Positions 34,130 through 46,351 of a stretch of 64,000 bases of DNA are shown piece by piece. The DNA comes from Agrocybe praecox (lineage: Eukaryota > Basidiomycota > Agaricomycetes > Agaricales > Agrocybaceae), in contig OZ024843.1 of assembly GCA_964017145.1 (NCBI GenBank), forward strand, positions 4,267,199 through 4,331,198, in the 5' to 3' direction. The notes under the pieces were generated by a model. The model ran no database searches and had not been told where the DNA came from. It saw only the letters and a list, made by a program, of their open reading frames with translations. Every line of letters starts with the position of its first letter. Position 1 is the stretch's first letter. The position numbers were made by a program, and so were the translations under genes.

Positions 34130-34640
34130 TATGTCGAATACTAGTTGTGGACAGCAATGGACAGCAGCTGGACAGCAGCGAGACCGCCAAACTAAAAATA
34201 GATTAGCGCTGATGGCGGTCTATCCCGTTTCGGTCAGCAACATGTCATTTAATTTGGCTGTCTTCGCTGTTTGTCCATCCCGCGACTTCGATGACGTCAT
34301 GAGATTTGGCTGTCTAACCCCTGTTCCCCGCCTCTTTACTGTTGCCTGTCCACATTTTCCCCGCCAGACCGCCTCGCCAGCCAGCCATCAGACCGCCGGA
34401 AATATCCATCCCTCTCTTTCCCGCGGCTATGGACCGCCATTAGTCAGCCATCAGTCAGCCGGAAATGGCCATCCCCGCTCCCCCGCCTTAATGGACCGCC
34501 ATCAGACCGCCATTCCCTATATAGAAATTGCTGTCTGCGCTTTCCCGCGTATATGGACCGCCATCAGACCGCCGTTCCTTATATGGAAATCGGTGTCTGC
34601 GTCTTCCGTCATCCGCGGGGCATCATCAGGGGGTCCTTGC
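34130..34640. repeat. GC-rich repeats with ATGGACCGCCATCAGACCGCC words
   Basis: Degenerate repeated words: GGACAGCA near 34143-34170, then TATGGACCGCCATCAGACCGCC-type units at about 34430, 34490, 34550, each followed by TTCCTTATATGGAAA-like sequence and CTGTCTGCG. One CCTTATATGG box is at 34577-34586. The block lies upstream of the helicase gene and resembles the tandem promoter blocks of the other genes in this island. Confidence 0.55.
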
Positions 34641-35838
34641 TCACTGTGCTTTGACCCGCTGCTGCTTTGCGCGCACGGGCCACGCTCATTTCAATTCCCC
34701 TCCCGGCCATTAGACTGGTCGCCCTCACGGAAAAAATTATATTCCATATATGGTATATAATCCCTATCTTATCTTATCTGGCCCCTTGTCCTCTTATCTC
34801 TGCGCTTTTAACTCCGCCTGTAGGCTTATCTGATCAGGTACCAGTTCATTAAGTGTCAACACAGCCACTAAGTCCGGTTCCGAGGCTGCGGTCATCTGTG
34901 CGATGGTCATTATCCACCAGGCATATTCTGCCGTGGATTTGTGTTTATCCTCTGTGCTGCTGTTATTATATCATGTATTCATCCTTTATCCTTCTGTTTT
35001 CTGGGTCCACATTCACTGTATACGAAACCAATCGATTGATCTCTCGGTACGTCTTCTCTTCTCGAATTTATCAATCTCCATTTCCTACCAGAATGACAGG
35101 TGCTTCTCTGTCGATCATAGACATCTGAAGCACTATGTCATTTTTCCCCTTCACTCAAATAGTACCTTATAGCGGGGCGCTCAAACTTTTACCCCTCCTT
35201 TACCCTTTCTTCCCTCCCTCATTTCTCTTCCCAGCTCCTCTTGACTCTCGTGGACGTCCCATTGTGTACCAACTTGCATCAAGTACGTTTTATCTCTTAT
35301 TTATCTCTTCATTCTAACGCATCTTATAGCTCTCTTATTTCGTTTCTACTCGCATACTCTGTCATTAACGCTTCTCTGGCCCTCTGTAGTGCGTATAACT
35401 CCATTCTGTTGGTCTAGTGCTAACACGTCTTCAGTCTTTATTGCTGCATTAATATTCTCTTCTTACATTTCTGCTCAACTGTATCACGGTATGTGTCCTT
35501 TCTCACCTTTGAATCGTTACTGATCTTATCCATTAGATCCATCTCGCCTCAAACATCACGACTCTGCTCCAATTAAGTACCAGTATTTCATATCTCTGTC
35601 AATTCAAATACTGATATATACCAAAGGCTACCACATTTATAACTTTGCTACCAGCTCTGTCGGTACCCTTATTATTTTCTCGTTATGATACTAACGTATT
35701 CATTAAGATAGTCTTTATATCACACGTATCAGTAAATCTTGTCATCACTTTCTCAACGGGTGGGTTCGTCCTTCCTCTTCACACTTTCTCTATGCTCACA
35801 TGTACTGTCGCTGTAGGCCCAATATTATCACGTCAAAT
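34641..35838. promoter_or_regulatory. long pyrimidine-rich leader upstream of the helicase gene
   Basis: About 1.2 kb of C/T-rich sequence with several intron-like GTACGT/GTATGT...TATAG pairs (for example about 35282-35330). It may be a spliced 5' untranslated leader. CT-rich tracts near transcription starts are usual in basidiomycetes. No open frame here has a recognisable domain. Confidence 0.4.
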
Positions 35839-38800
35839 ATGGATCAAGGTATGTCTTCTCACGCTTGAGTAATTAGTTTTTTTTACCTTTGCTCTATAGC
35901 TGGCCCCAGTCGCATTCATGAACCCACTCCCGCTAATGATGATATCGATATCACCGAGCCATCCGACTCTATCAAGCCCAACAAGTATCGAATCCGCACA
36001 GAATATCAGTCAAGCGTGATTGTAAAGTACGCTGACTACCCAAACGGTATCAAAATTCCCCGCTGTGAAAAAGATCAAAAATTCCATTGCATTGAATGTG
36101 ATGTTGGCTACGCTGATCCCAGCAGTCTTCAGGCAAGTTTATTTGAAATGTGACCGTATTTCAGGTGCTCATTCGAATCTTAGAGACACGCTCTTGCTGC
36201 ACATGGGCCTAACAACAAGACAAAACGGGGGCCTTCTACCTCTACGTCAGAGCGGCGCTCTATATCGCAGTTGGCAGTCCAACAGGCGCCCCGTACTTCC
36301 TTTCCTTCTTCAGGAATCCGTCCGAGTACAGAGCGTATGCCTCCAAGGCCACAACCAAACCCAACTTCAACGCCATCTACCTCATCTCAAAGGCGTCCTG
36401 CTTCACAATTGGTGGTTTCAAGGCCCATTAAGCCATCAATACCCCCTCCAACATCGACCTTGAGATCGAAAGCGCCCTCTACTGTGTCTACTACCTCAGC
36501 TGCCGCATCATCGAGGTCAACTATTTCTGTAGCCTCGTCGTCTATCACCTCTGCTGGTTCGGTCTCAAAGTCTACAGCCTCATTTTCAACGCAAAACATC
36601 TCAAGAACGTCATCAGCTATGCCTCAGACCCAACTAAACTCGTATCTCAACGCAGCAATCTCATCTTGGAGCCCTCCTACCCCGCTACACGCACCATCAA
36701 GATCGACGTCTTTTATTGGACATGAGTCTGCTCCTATGCCACAACATCCTTCCACCTCTGCTCCTCCGTCCACTCTGTATCAGTCCTCAGCGAATATCAA
36801 ACAAGAGCTGGTAGAGGATCGAATAAATGTTCCTCCCGGCAGCCTTAGCCAAGTCATCGACCTCACAAACGATGAAGACATATTCGAATATGAACAGTCT
36901 CTACCTCCACCCCTCGACTCGTCATCCTACTTTTACGCTCCCGATGAGCACACTATCCTCAGCGATTCACGTTTCAACCTCGAAGCATTTGGAATTTCAA
37001 TCAATACGCTACTCAAATGCGTCATCTGCCTATCTTGTCATCGAGCAGTTGAATACCGCGGCCTCTATGCTCATATATCCCGTCATATTTCCCATGTCCA
37101 CATACCCAAGACTCTCCCCGAAGATTTGGAGAAAGCTTTTGGCGTAGTTTCTCTCAAGGACGTCCCGTACCCCACTACCCGTATTCCACCCGTCTTTGGA
37201 GTTCGATTAATGAATGAGCCGGTTCATTTCTGCGGGGCCTGTCATCGTGGATATCTTGATCCTGCGACCCTAAACGTCCATCAGTCCGATATGAGCCGGT
37301 GCAAAGTTCGGAAGGAGGATAGATCGCGCTATGTACACTATGGTCAATGCATCACCGGTGGTGCCGATAAGCGATATTTCCCCATCGATATCTCGAAGCT
37401 ACAGCGTCGAAAGGATGCTCAACCAGACTATTCGACTTTATTCGCGCACACTCTTCCACCCCCTGTCGATTTCAGCAAACTGCCTATGAAGAACGTCGAG
37501 GATGAACACAACCTCAGCCAGTTCTTGTATCGCGAATCTTGGCAGCTGTACGTCGAGGGTTATACGCCAGCCGAAATCGTTGAGGCGTGCAGAGCGGCTG
37601 AGCCAAAGACGGAGGCGTGGGGCGTCGTCCTTCAGAAAGCTGCCAAGCGGTACTTGGGCTTAATCCAGGAGTTGATTCCTCAACAACAAGCGTTTGGGTT
37701 TTTGAAATTGCTGGTGCAGATTTCTCCAACGTATGTGTCTTGTTTATTTCCGTGTTTTCAATCACTCATGTAACGCATTTATCACGATAGGGCCGACACT
37801 ACTCATCACAACTTCAACTCTATCGATCCAGGCACCGTGGACAAGTACGGGAATCTACTGTCTCGACTGTTGTTCAGCGTCATGAGGCATATCGGCCCGG
37901 ACTGGAAGAGCCCTGTTTACTATCCGCCGTTGGCTGAACCCCAAGAGAACATTCTCAGGGTTCTCAGGAGTACTCTCGACAACGGAAACGAAGAACAGAT
38001 TGATAATCTCTTTCATCAAGCCTGCTTCACGCTCTTTGCTCATGAGCGCCTCCAGTACCCAACCAGTGCGAGTCTAGACAAATTCTTCTCACCCGTCAAC
38101 TCTTTTGTCGTCTACGTATCCGTTTGCGCGAATGGGAACTTTGACAAGGCGTCCAATATCACCCAGAAATTCTCCGCTCTTGAATATTCGATACGTTCCA
38201 CGATTTTTATCGAGTCTATGTACATCGTCGACGAAAGTCAAATATCAGCGCTAGAGTATGTTTTTTCAACCGTTATTTTATCATTTTACTGACATTTCTC
38301 TACCAGCGCTCTCAAGAAACTAGAGAGATACATCCAAAACTGTAACGAAACTCCGATGGCTTTCATTTACAATACCCACCGACTCTTGGCTTCCATACGA
38401 TCCAATGAAATGAATACTGAATCTTTTTCATTTACCGACGCACTTGGGAGGTCTTTGTCGTACAAAGGCCAAGAAATCCATCTTGATGATATTAAGCGCA
38501 TGATCGACAAGGAGCTTGACGTCTACCGCAATTTCGTACGAGAGAAACTTTTTTTTGGAGAAGATATTCCGTCCGAGTGCATACCGCAGTTCGAGATTGG
38601 CGATCTCAAAGACAACCTGCAGAACACTTCCATCGGATACAGCTTTATCGACGACCCTCGAAACGACTTTGCCAAGTACCGTCATGTTTATGGCGAATGG
38701 CTCTTATCCGATCCACAACGAGCGGAGAAGTATGTCTACGCTCATAATGGCAAGCTTGGTTGGAAACCCGCCGAATCTCATGCCCTCTTGGGCGAAATGC

Positions 38801-41800
38801 AGCAGAGCCGACACATTCTTGCCCCTCAGATAGCAGCTTCACCTGGCCCCATGGTTAGAGGCGCTGAATTTGCGAGAGGACTATTTCGAAACCTTCCTGG
38901 AGCTAGTCGTCATCTCAGGATTTTATATCATCTTGTTGCTATCGTCGCCATCCAGGACAAGACGTCCCATCGAAAGGTCAAAGATCTTCATGTCCCTCAT
39001 GCGCTCAGTAGAGAATGGGCTGAAGAACTCATCGTTCATCTCGTCATATTCCGTCCCTTTGAAGAGCATCTGGCGAGTATACTGCTGGACGAAGATACCC
39101 TCTATCGCTATCGTTTCCATCTCTGGCCGGAGCTCAAGCAAATCATGACGCCTGACACGTTCAATTCACTTCTTGGTGCGGTTACTGAGAAATACCTTGG
39201 CACCAGGGTCACTCCTCTGCTTTGGCGTGGACTTGTCACCGCATTCGGACAATACCTGCCCGACTCGAAAGGGTTTGAGCTCCACAAGGAATATTTTCTC
39301 GATACGGCCATGATGCATTCTACTGAGATGAGCATCATGCGCTATGGCCGCACCAATCGTGATGCGCCTGGGACCGACTTTCGCGCCACCATTGGGTGTA
39401 TTCAGATCTGTCTTGATTGGCAGCGCCACGTCAATATTGGACAAGCTCGGCCGTTCAGTATATCTACCCGTGATGAGAGCATAGCCAGTCCAGGAAATCG
39501 TCAGAAAGGTTTGTTGAATCGACTTTATTTAATACGTCTACTCATTCGTTTTATAGGCTCAATGACGGAGATTACTCCTCATCTGATTGACGACATTACA
39601 AGGGGTGTTGTACGAGATGTATCGACTTCGTTGGAAGACCGGGTTAAAGAAACCATCATGGACTGTATGGCTGAGATGCTTGTGAGGTATTTCCCTAAAC
39701 CTCCTCGGCCATTGGACGACAATCGCCTTCGTCCTGTCTCTGATATCATCGTTCATCCCTCCCGCCTTCGTGTTCTACGTGAATTCCTTCGGAATCCCAA
39801 TGCGAATTTCAGCTGTCCAGAACAAGCGGTTCTCCTGGAGCTGATGATTGAAGGGAAGCAGAGCGTTCTCGGTGTTCTGGGGACTGGTACAGGCAAGACC
39901 ATGATTATTCTCATGCATGCCAAGATGTATAGTCGTGGCCGCGTTACTCTCGTCGTTCTTCCTCTTTCTGGTCTCCATGGTGACTTTGAACGTCGAGCCC
40001 GATCCTTTGATATACCTACGGCTCGATGGTTACCTGGGGAAAAGTTCAATCCCAACGTCAGCATTGTGTATGTGTCCATTGAGCACATCACGTTTGACGG
40101 GTTCAAGATGTATGTAATCTGTTTTATATTCGAATTTATTGGCTTATTTATCGTCTTGTAGCTATCTACAGGAATTGGAACACGCCAACCGACTCCACAT
40201 CGTTGTTTTTGATGAAATCCACAAGGTGTTGACCGACAAGAGCTATCGAGATTCATTTCTCGAATTTTGGGTTCTCAATCTCGTCAAAACGATCATCATC
40301 GGACTTACTGGAACCCTACCACCTGACCGCCTAGCAGAGTTTGTCGAGCTGACCAAGACAAGTTGGAGGCTCATCCGTACCCCTTCCCTCCGCCCAGAAA
40401 TCGGGTATGAAATTCGACACGTCTCCGATGTCATCACCGCGATCGCCTCCGATATCAAGACCTTTACTTCCACCTATACTCCCAGAGATCGCCTCATGAT
40501 CTTTTGTCGTACTCACAAGGAAACTGAAAAGCTCGCTCAAGTCTTAAAGTTGTCTCCCTACACCTCTCGTACCACTGAAGATAATCCGACTACGATGCAG
40601 AGTTGGATGAACGGCCAACAAAACATCATGGTCTCTACCAGTATCCTCGGATGTGGGCTCGACTATCCCAGCGTTCGGCATGTCATTCACTGCGATCTTG
40701 CTTATTCAATGCTCGATCAACACCAGGAAGAGTCGCGTGGAGGAAGGGATGGACTGCCTTGCAAGGCGATCACCTATATTCCCAAAGGTCGACGATCTCC
40801 CTTGAATCTTGGTAACAGCGATGCTCTCGGAGCCTCGGAGCTTCACGATTGGTCTAATAACGATCGACAATGCCTCAGGATTACCCCCAGTCTCTATCTC
40901 GACGGTGTTTCTGTGACATGTCTATCGCTTCCCGGTTGCGTTCTTTGCTCGTACTGCCAGGCTCAGTTGAACACGGATCCTCCGCCTCGACTCCAATCTC
41001 TCCCGCTCTCTTCCACAAAGGATATCCCCATCCCCAAACGACGCTCTATCCGAGCTGTTGTTGAGCGCCAGCTGTCGTATGGAGCACAGATGATGTCCGT
41101 TACTCCTACCCCTAGTGCTCTACCAAGTTCAGATCCTCCTGTTCTACAAACGTAAGTTGAACACGATCTGTCTATTTAAATACATCCTGATGATATCTAT
41201 TCTAGGTCAACGCCTGAGAACCAATCCCTTATCTCGTCAAGTTCCTCTACCAAGCGTCCGTCCAGCAAAGACGATCAACCCAATAAACGTATTCGCTTAT
41301 CTGAAGGCAGTTCGTCATCCGCCGCTGTCTCTGTCGAAGAACGCCATGCGCAACCACATTCAGCTTCGTCGAAATCCAAGTCAGGTCTTCATGCCAGAGT
41401 CGACCAAGGAATTGCTCGTAAAAACTTGGACAGATTTTCTAGCGAGGTTAGGAAGCCATTTCAAGATGCATACGACAAATTACGAAAGGGATGTGTCTTG
41501 TGTATCCTCCGGGGTTCTCGTAGATGGAGCCTCCACGACTATGATACGTGCATGGAGGCTGTGGGATCGTACGGCAATGATCCGAGGCTTCAGGCGTTCA
41601 AACGAGAGTTTAGATTTCCCACTGGTCACTGTTTTGATTGTGGGGTACACCAGGCAAGTTTTATTGTTTTGTGTTGACGGATGTGCTGCTGATCGTTTGA
41701 TGTTAGCGCGACTTTCTTCATGGGCCCGCTAGTCGGGTAGGTCATTGCGAGAACAGAGGCCATCTGGTACGTTTACTGTTCGCCTTTCTATGGCTCGACC

Positions 41801-41979
41801 TCGACATCCTACAAGATTATCCGCATACGCCGTCCGATCTCCACGCGTATCGTGAGGACGTGAGCGGATTCAATCAATGGTTAATGGAGAGGGTACCAGA
41901 TCATCCATATAATAAATCGTACTGTTATATGTACGATTTGTTTTTGTGGGCTATGAGAAAGGTGCAAATTTTGTCGTAG
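35839..41979 (+). CDS. RecQ-like subtelomeric helicase with N-terminal C2H2 finger
   Basis: DNA helicase of the RecQ-like group repeatedly found next to fungal telomeres. Nine exons: 35839-35848, 35900-36132, 36184-37730, 37791-38255, 38307-39508, 39557-40109, 40162-41151, 41206-41653, 41707-41979 (5721 nt, 1906 aa, intact). A C2H2 finger near residues 65-87 (FHCIECDVG...LQRHALAAHG) is rebuilt across a GC-AG intron. A Ser/Pro-rich region and a long conserved middle follow. Helicase motifs: GTGTGKT near residue 1262, DEIH near 1354, GLTGTLP, and QEESRGGRDG near 1527. Then come a Cys cluster (CVLCSYC) and a C-terminal zinc-finger-like region (about 1760-1830: CVLCIL, CFDCGVH, HCENRGH). Every motif needed for ATPase activity is present. 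Introns 2 and 8 both start GCAAGTTT. It likely acts at chromosome ends; its real role is unknown. Confidence 0.88.
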
Positions 41980-42690
41980 TCTTTCATTCAATATAATATG
42001 CGATGCCTTGTTCGTTTACCATTGGCGCATAAATTGCAGAGGCACAAGTCCGTGTGTCAAGAATAGATTGATGGCAGAGTCAAGGCGGGTCCGATATTAT
42101 AGTCCATACATAGATGTTAATTGAGCGCTATCGTCCCGCACCAAGGGCTCACGTTCGGCGCAGTCAAACGCCGACCTCTCCACCGTTCTGTTCATCTTGT
42201 ATTCCTCTTTTGATTCTCCAAGATCCACCTCTCCTCCGCCCAAATAAATCAAGGTTAGCGTCTGGTCTTCCAATCGAGTCAGTAGGTGTTTGAGGGTGCG
42301 AAAATCGGGGATTTCGAGTACAACACGTCGCAGGAGATGGTAATCGGAGCGCTCGTGTTCATTATGGTTGTCGATAGGAATTGGGGTTCAATCTACCCAA
42401 AGGTAATTAGGGGGCCTGTCATGTTGGGGTTTTGTCCGATGTCATGGGTGGCGACAAGCTCTCCTCGAGTTTAGGCGTTAGTAAAGAGAGTTATGACATT
42501 CGATATGTATATCTAGCACCCTAGTCAAGCGTCCTTCATTTACACTGATGCTAATGAGAACGGAGGAGATAAAACGATGTTTTTATTTGTTATTCGGGTT
42601 CAGACTAGACATTTACTCCGAACTCGATGCATATGGGTTGTCAATATTTTGCTTGCATTTCCAATGGTATGTTTCAAAGGTAATTGATAA
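41980..42690. other. intergenic with a divergent copy of the CArG-type repeat
   Basis: At 42046-42140 lies a diverged relative of the repeat unit found four times at 42700-43050 (CACAAGTCCGTGTGTCAAG, AATTGAGCGCTAT). The rest is unique, and no open frame above 80 codons carries a motif. Confidence 0.45.
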
Positions 42691-42699
42691 CCATGGCAC

Positions 42700-43050
42700 G
42701 GAAAGAGGCACAAGTCCGTGGGTCAAGAATAGATCGATGGCAGGATCTAAGCGGGCCCAAAATTATTGCCCATATATGGGTACTAATTGAGCGGCATGAG
42801 CCGGGTCGCTTATTACCCGTGTGTCAAGAATAGATGGATGGCATGATCTAGGCGGGCCCAAAATTATTGCCCATATATGGGTACTAATTGAGCGGCATGT
42901 TGTCTGATGGCGGAATTGAGGCGGGCTCACGTGTCAAAATTATTGCCCATATATGGGTACTAATTGAGCGGCATGTTGTCTGATGGCGGAATCGAGGCGG
43001 GCTCACGTGCCAAAATTATTGCCCATATATGGGTACTAATTGAGCGGTAC
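42700..43050 (+). promoter_or_regulatory. tandem promoter repeats with perfect CArG boxes
   Basis: Four units of about 101, 77 and 75 bp spacing share AAAATTATTGCCCATATATGG followed by GTACTAATTGAGCGG. The palindrome CCATATATGG is at 42770-42779, 42871-42880, 42948-42957 and 43023-43032. It fits CC(A/T)6GG, the binding site of SRF-type MADS-box factors. The last box is about 84 bp before the start codon of the next gene, a natural promoter distance. Regulatory role is inferred. Confidence 0.6.
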
Positions 43051-43115
43051 CAACCGTATCGGGCAGGACGGCGGGGAAGCGCCTTTCTTCCATCATCTTT
43101 CTTTCCTTTACCACC

Positions 43116-45564
43116 ATGGCGCCCAAAAACTCGAATCACAGGTGATTTCATACTCTTAATACTGTTACATGCATTTAATATCTACTAACCCAACTGTAAG
43201 AAACAGTTCCAAGGGTAACGGCCAGAGGCTAGACAACGGGTAAGTGGACATCTGACTTGCATTTGCTAATTATTCACGTCTTATCAGGAAAGCCCATGGT
43301 ATCTTTGTCTATCCATACTCAAAAATTATTTATTATATGATTTATGAGCAGCCACACTCTCAGCAGAGCAACAAAGGTGAGTATATGCGCTCACAACGAC
43401 CGATATCATCTTTTTTTCTCATCGAATATAGATCGAATAACGCGCCAGTGCCTTTAGAATGCATCGAATTAACGGATTCCGAGTCCGATTACGATAAATA
43501 CTGGGCGCTGCTGTATGAAGGTACAAGTGGTGCCGAGGATCCCAATCTGTCGTCCGCAGATTCAGAGGTACGCTATCATAACCTTGGATATATGCATACC
43601 CTAACCCCCTTAGGACTATGCCATACTCGAGGGCAAATCAAGCGTCATTCTACCTCTCTAATATTATACTATATCTCACCCAAACTTTAGTATTCAGATC
43701 AACGGTTGAATATTGTCAAGGTCAGTGTAATTCCGGTCCAACCTATCCGTCATTCATACGTATTTAGGTCGCTCTCGGAGACGTTATCGTCGACCGCGCA
43801 GCTGTACGGGCCGACAGGGTCGAGGTATGTGCTAATTTTTTATTCTTATTTCAGATTGAATTGCTACAGACGTGAGCCAAGAAACCCGAATCTGTACCCA
43901 TGCTGTGGTCCAGAGGGTATCGGACGTTGGTGCCTTTTATCGAACACCCTTCTTCTCCGAATGCGCGGCGAAATTCCCTCATCGTCGTCAACGAAATGAG
44001 ATCCACCCCGTACGTCTTGTATGATAACCCTCCTGACGGATTGGAAATCTTGAAAGAAGACCCTACAAACCCCGTTCAATTTGCCGCTACGATTGAGGCG
44101 TCCCTCTCTCATCAAAAGGTCGTCATCGTGGCTTGCACTACTTCCCCTAGGATTTCATTTGACATCGAGCACCTTGTCCGACATTTTGCCATTCGTCCAA
44201 AGGAACTTGTTGGGGTTTCTCGTACGTTTTATTCTCCCATTATACGACCTTTAGACTTATGTTTGTAGAGTGCGATTGCTACGCCGCAGATCTCATGTCA
44301 TTCGAAAGTTATTTCTCTGTCTATGAGAAGGAAAAACTGTCGGTTCAAGGTCATCCCATTCGCCGCAGTGATATTCCCGCGTTTCTCGAGTATGTTCAAT
44401 ATAATATATCATTTATTTGGTGGTGACCTATTTGCAGACACCTCGATCACGGTTATCTTTATGGATGGGGTCACCCAGAACCTGGTGAAAAACTGCCGCC
44501 GAATCGTACTCGGGTAGTGGAGCGTTTGCACGCATCTCTTCAATGCTATCACGCTACGTTTCTTAGGCCGAGACAGTGGAGGGGATTAGCTCCAGGGTGT
44601 TCGGTCGCTATTCACGTACGTGCTGGGTTGCTCATTTTACGACTACTCCTTCCACCCGAGCCGCACATCATCCCAACTCGTGAGGGCCATTTCCTCACCT
44701 TTACCGAAATGGAGTCGACGAACTTGAGCTGCCGGATAGTTGAGCTCCTTCCAGGAGACATGATGTGAGTTGACTAATTCTCCATACGTTTCGCGCGCTT
44801 AATCTATAGAATCATTCCCCCTGGGGTTATATTCGATATATATGCTCCCATTGCGACCATCACGACCACGACATACTTTCTCAATTATTCTTGTTTTCAC
44901 TTGTCAGAGATTGCGATGTCACGTCTGAAGTTTGAGAAGAATTACGACCCACATCGAAGAGAGGTAGCCGACACGGTATACGAAACTATGGTCAGGATGT
45001 TGTACGCTCTACCGCACGTACTATCTGAATGTGAGTTTGTATCGTATGGATGTCGAATCCCTCACCCATGCTTGCAGATTTATCGGTCAAACCGCTTATT
45101 GGACTATGTAAACTGGTCGCCTCTCCGTTATTTTTTCACTCTCAAGATATCTCGCCTATTCTACCCATCGTACACAAGGCGATTATTCACTTGTTCCAAT
45201 GGGAAGGGTTCGTCGACGACGGTTGGTTTTATTTATTGAATTCCAAACTCCAAATTTTATTGAAACAAACGTAGCCATCCATCCTATTGAGCTCGTTCCA
45301 ATGTCTGGTTATCTGTTTGGGGCCTACGAACTCAAGGCTCTCTTGGTGGCCAAGCGATTTCTGGATTTTGCGGCTTACAGTCGCCTCGGCGTTCCCAATG
45401 TCGTTTTGGAGGGTGACAAGTGGGTGATGAAGATGGACGTTGAGGGATCTGGAGATTATCTGTTTGAGGATGACTGTTGGTCCAGCCCTGCGCAGCGTCT
45501 CAACGCATGGATTTGGCAGTGGCTTATTTTGGGTTTGGAAGAGCCACCCAGTAATTCAGAGTAG
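43116..45564 (+). CDS. JmjC-family protein without metal ligands (probable pseudo-enzyme)
   Basis: Fourteen exons (26, 39, 11, 25, 136, 30, 57, 17, 308, 121, 327, 221, 144, 290 nt; 1752 nt, 583 aa), first at 43116-43141, last at 45275-45564. It aligns with the JmjC gene at 46352-48607: LPGDMMIIPPGVIFDIYAP matches the partner's QGDMMFQPPNGWHEVYTP, and RGLAPGCSVAIHVRAG occupies the place of the partner's IHHDANGLATW. The HxD motif and the distal His are therefore both replaced, so Fe(II)/2-oxoglutarate chemistry is unlikely. All splice phases close and no stop interrupts it, so it appears maintained rather than dead. The first, very short exons are less certain than the rest. It lies 140 bp upstream of a CxxC protein gene, the same arrangement as the next pair. 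Confidence 0.7.
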
Positions 45565-45704
45565 AGTACGTGCCGTTGTATATTACCATTGACTTCTTGA
45601 TATCGTTATCTAAAGTACCCGAAACGAAATTGATTGGTTCTTTAATAAGGGGTTACAAGTCTATTTAAAGGCCGGCTCTCGTTGTTAATACTACTACACC
45701 AGCC

Positions 45705-46253
45705 ATGATGCCAGAGCCAGACCGATTACCTGCGAACCATGTCAAGCTTCAGCAAGAGGCGAATAAAGCAGCGCAAATAAACCTGTTTTCTAGATGGATA
45801 CGGGGTGAGAATGTGTCTGAAGTTCAAGGTAAGAACCCCAAGACATTATTAAAGTGAACACGGGCTTACCGTCTTGCTGCAGAGGTTGACAAGTCTGAAT
45901 GGGTTGGTCCTGTTATGCCTGCGCCGGATGAGATCGTCAGTGGAATCAAATACCCAACATGCGTGGCGTGCTACGACGACAAAATCGTCTGCGCCTGGCA
46001 ATCTGCAGCCATCAACGCTCGCATGCTGGGCAATGTGCATCCAAAGAGGTCGTGTGAGTCGTGTTTAGCGATGGAGAGGGAATGTCGGTTGGGTTGGAAG
46101 GAGGTTCAGCCTCTCGGCAAGCTTGAAATGGGGCTTGAGCGACTCGTACGACACGCTGCCTCGGAGTACAGGAAGGGCGAAAGGCGTGTGGTGGCGAACG
46201 AGGCAGCTATCAATAGCCTCCGGAGGGGTTGTGCGAATGCAGTAGAGAAGTAG
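45705..46253 (+). CDS. small CxxC protein, 164 aa, partner of the first JmjC-family gene
   Basis: Exons 45705-45828 and 45883-46253 join in phase (495 nt). Two cysteine groups are visible: YPTCVACYDDKIVCAW and RSCESCLAMERECRLGW, each C-x2-C followed by a third Cys 6-7 residues on. This resembles a doubled half of a Zn(II)2Cys6 cluster. The same two-group layout occurs in the protein at 48926-50099. Function unknown; zinc and perhaps nucleic-acid binding is inferred. Two adjacent ATG codons open the frame. Confidence 0.65.
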
Positions 46254-46351
46254 CCTAAATAGCACCGTGGGAGTCATCTAATAATACCAAACGCGTCTTC
46301 TCGATCGCTCTTTCTCCCCTTCCTCTTACCATCATCATCACCATCATCATC

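Noticed and set aside
39753..40256. 167-codon minus-strand frame
   Set aside because: Antisense to the helicase motif I-II region.
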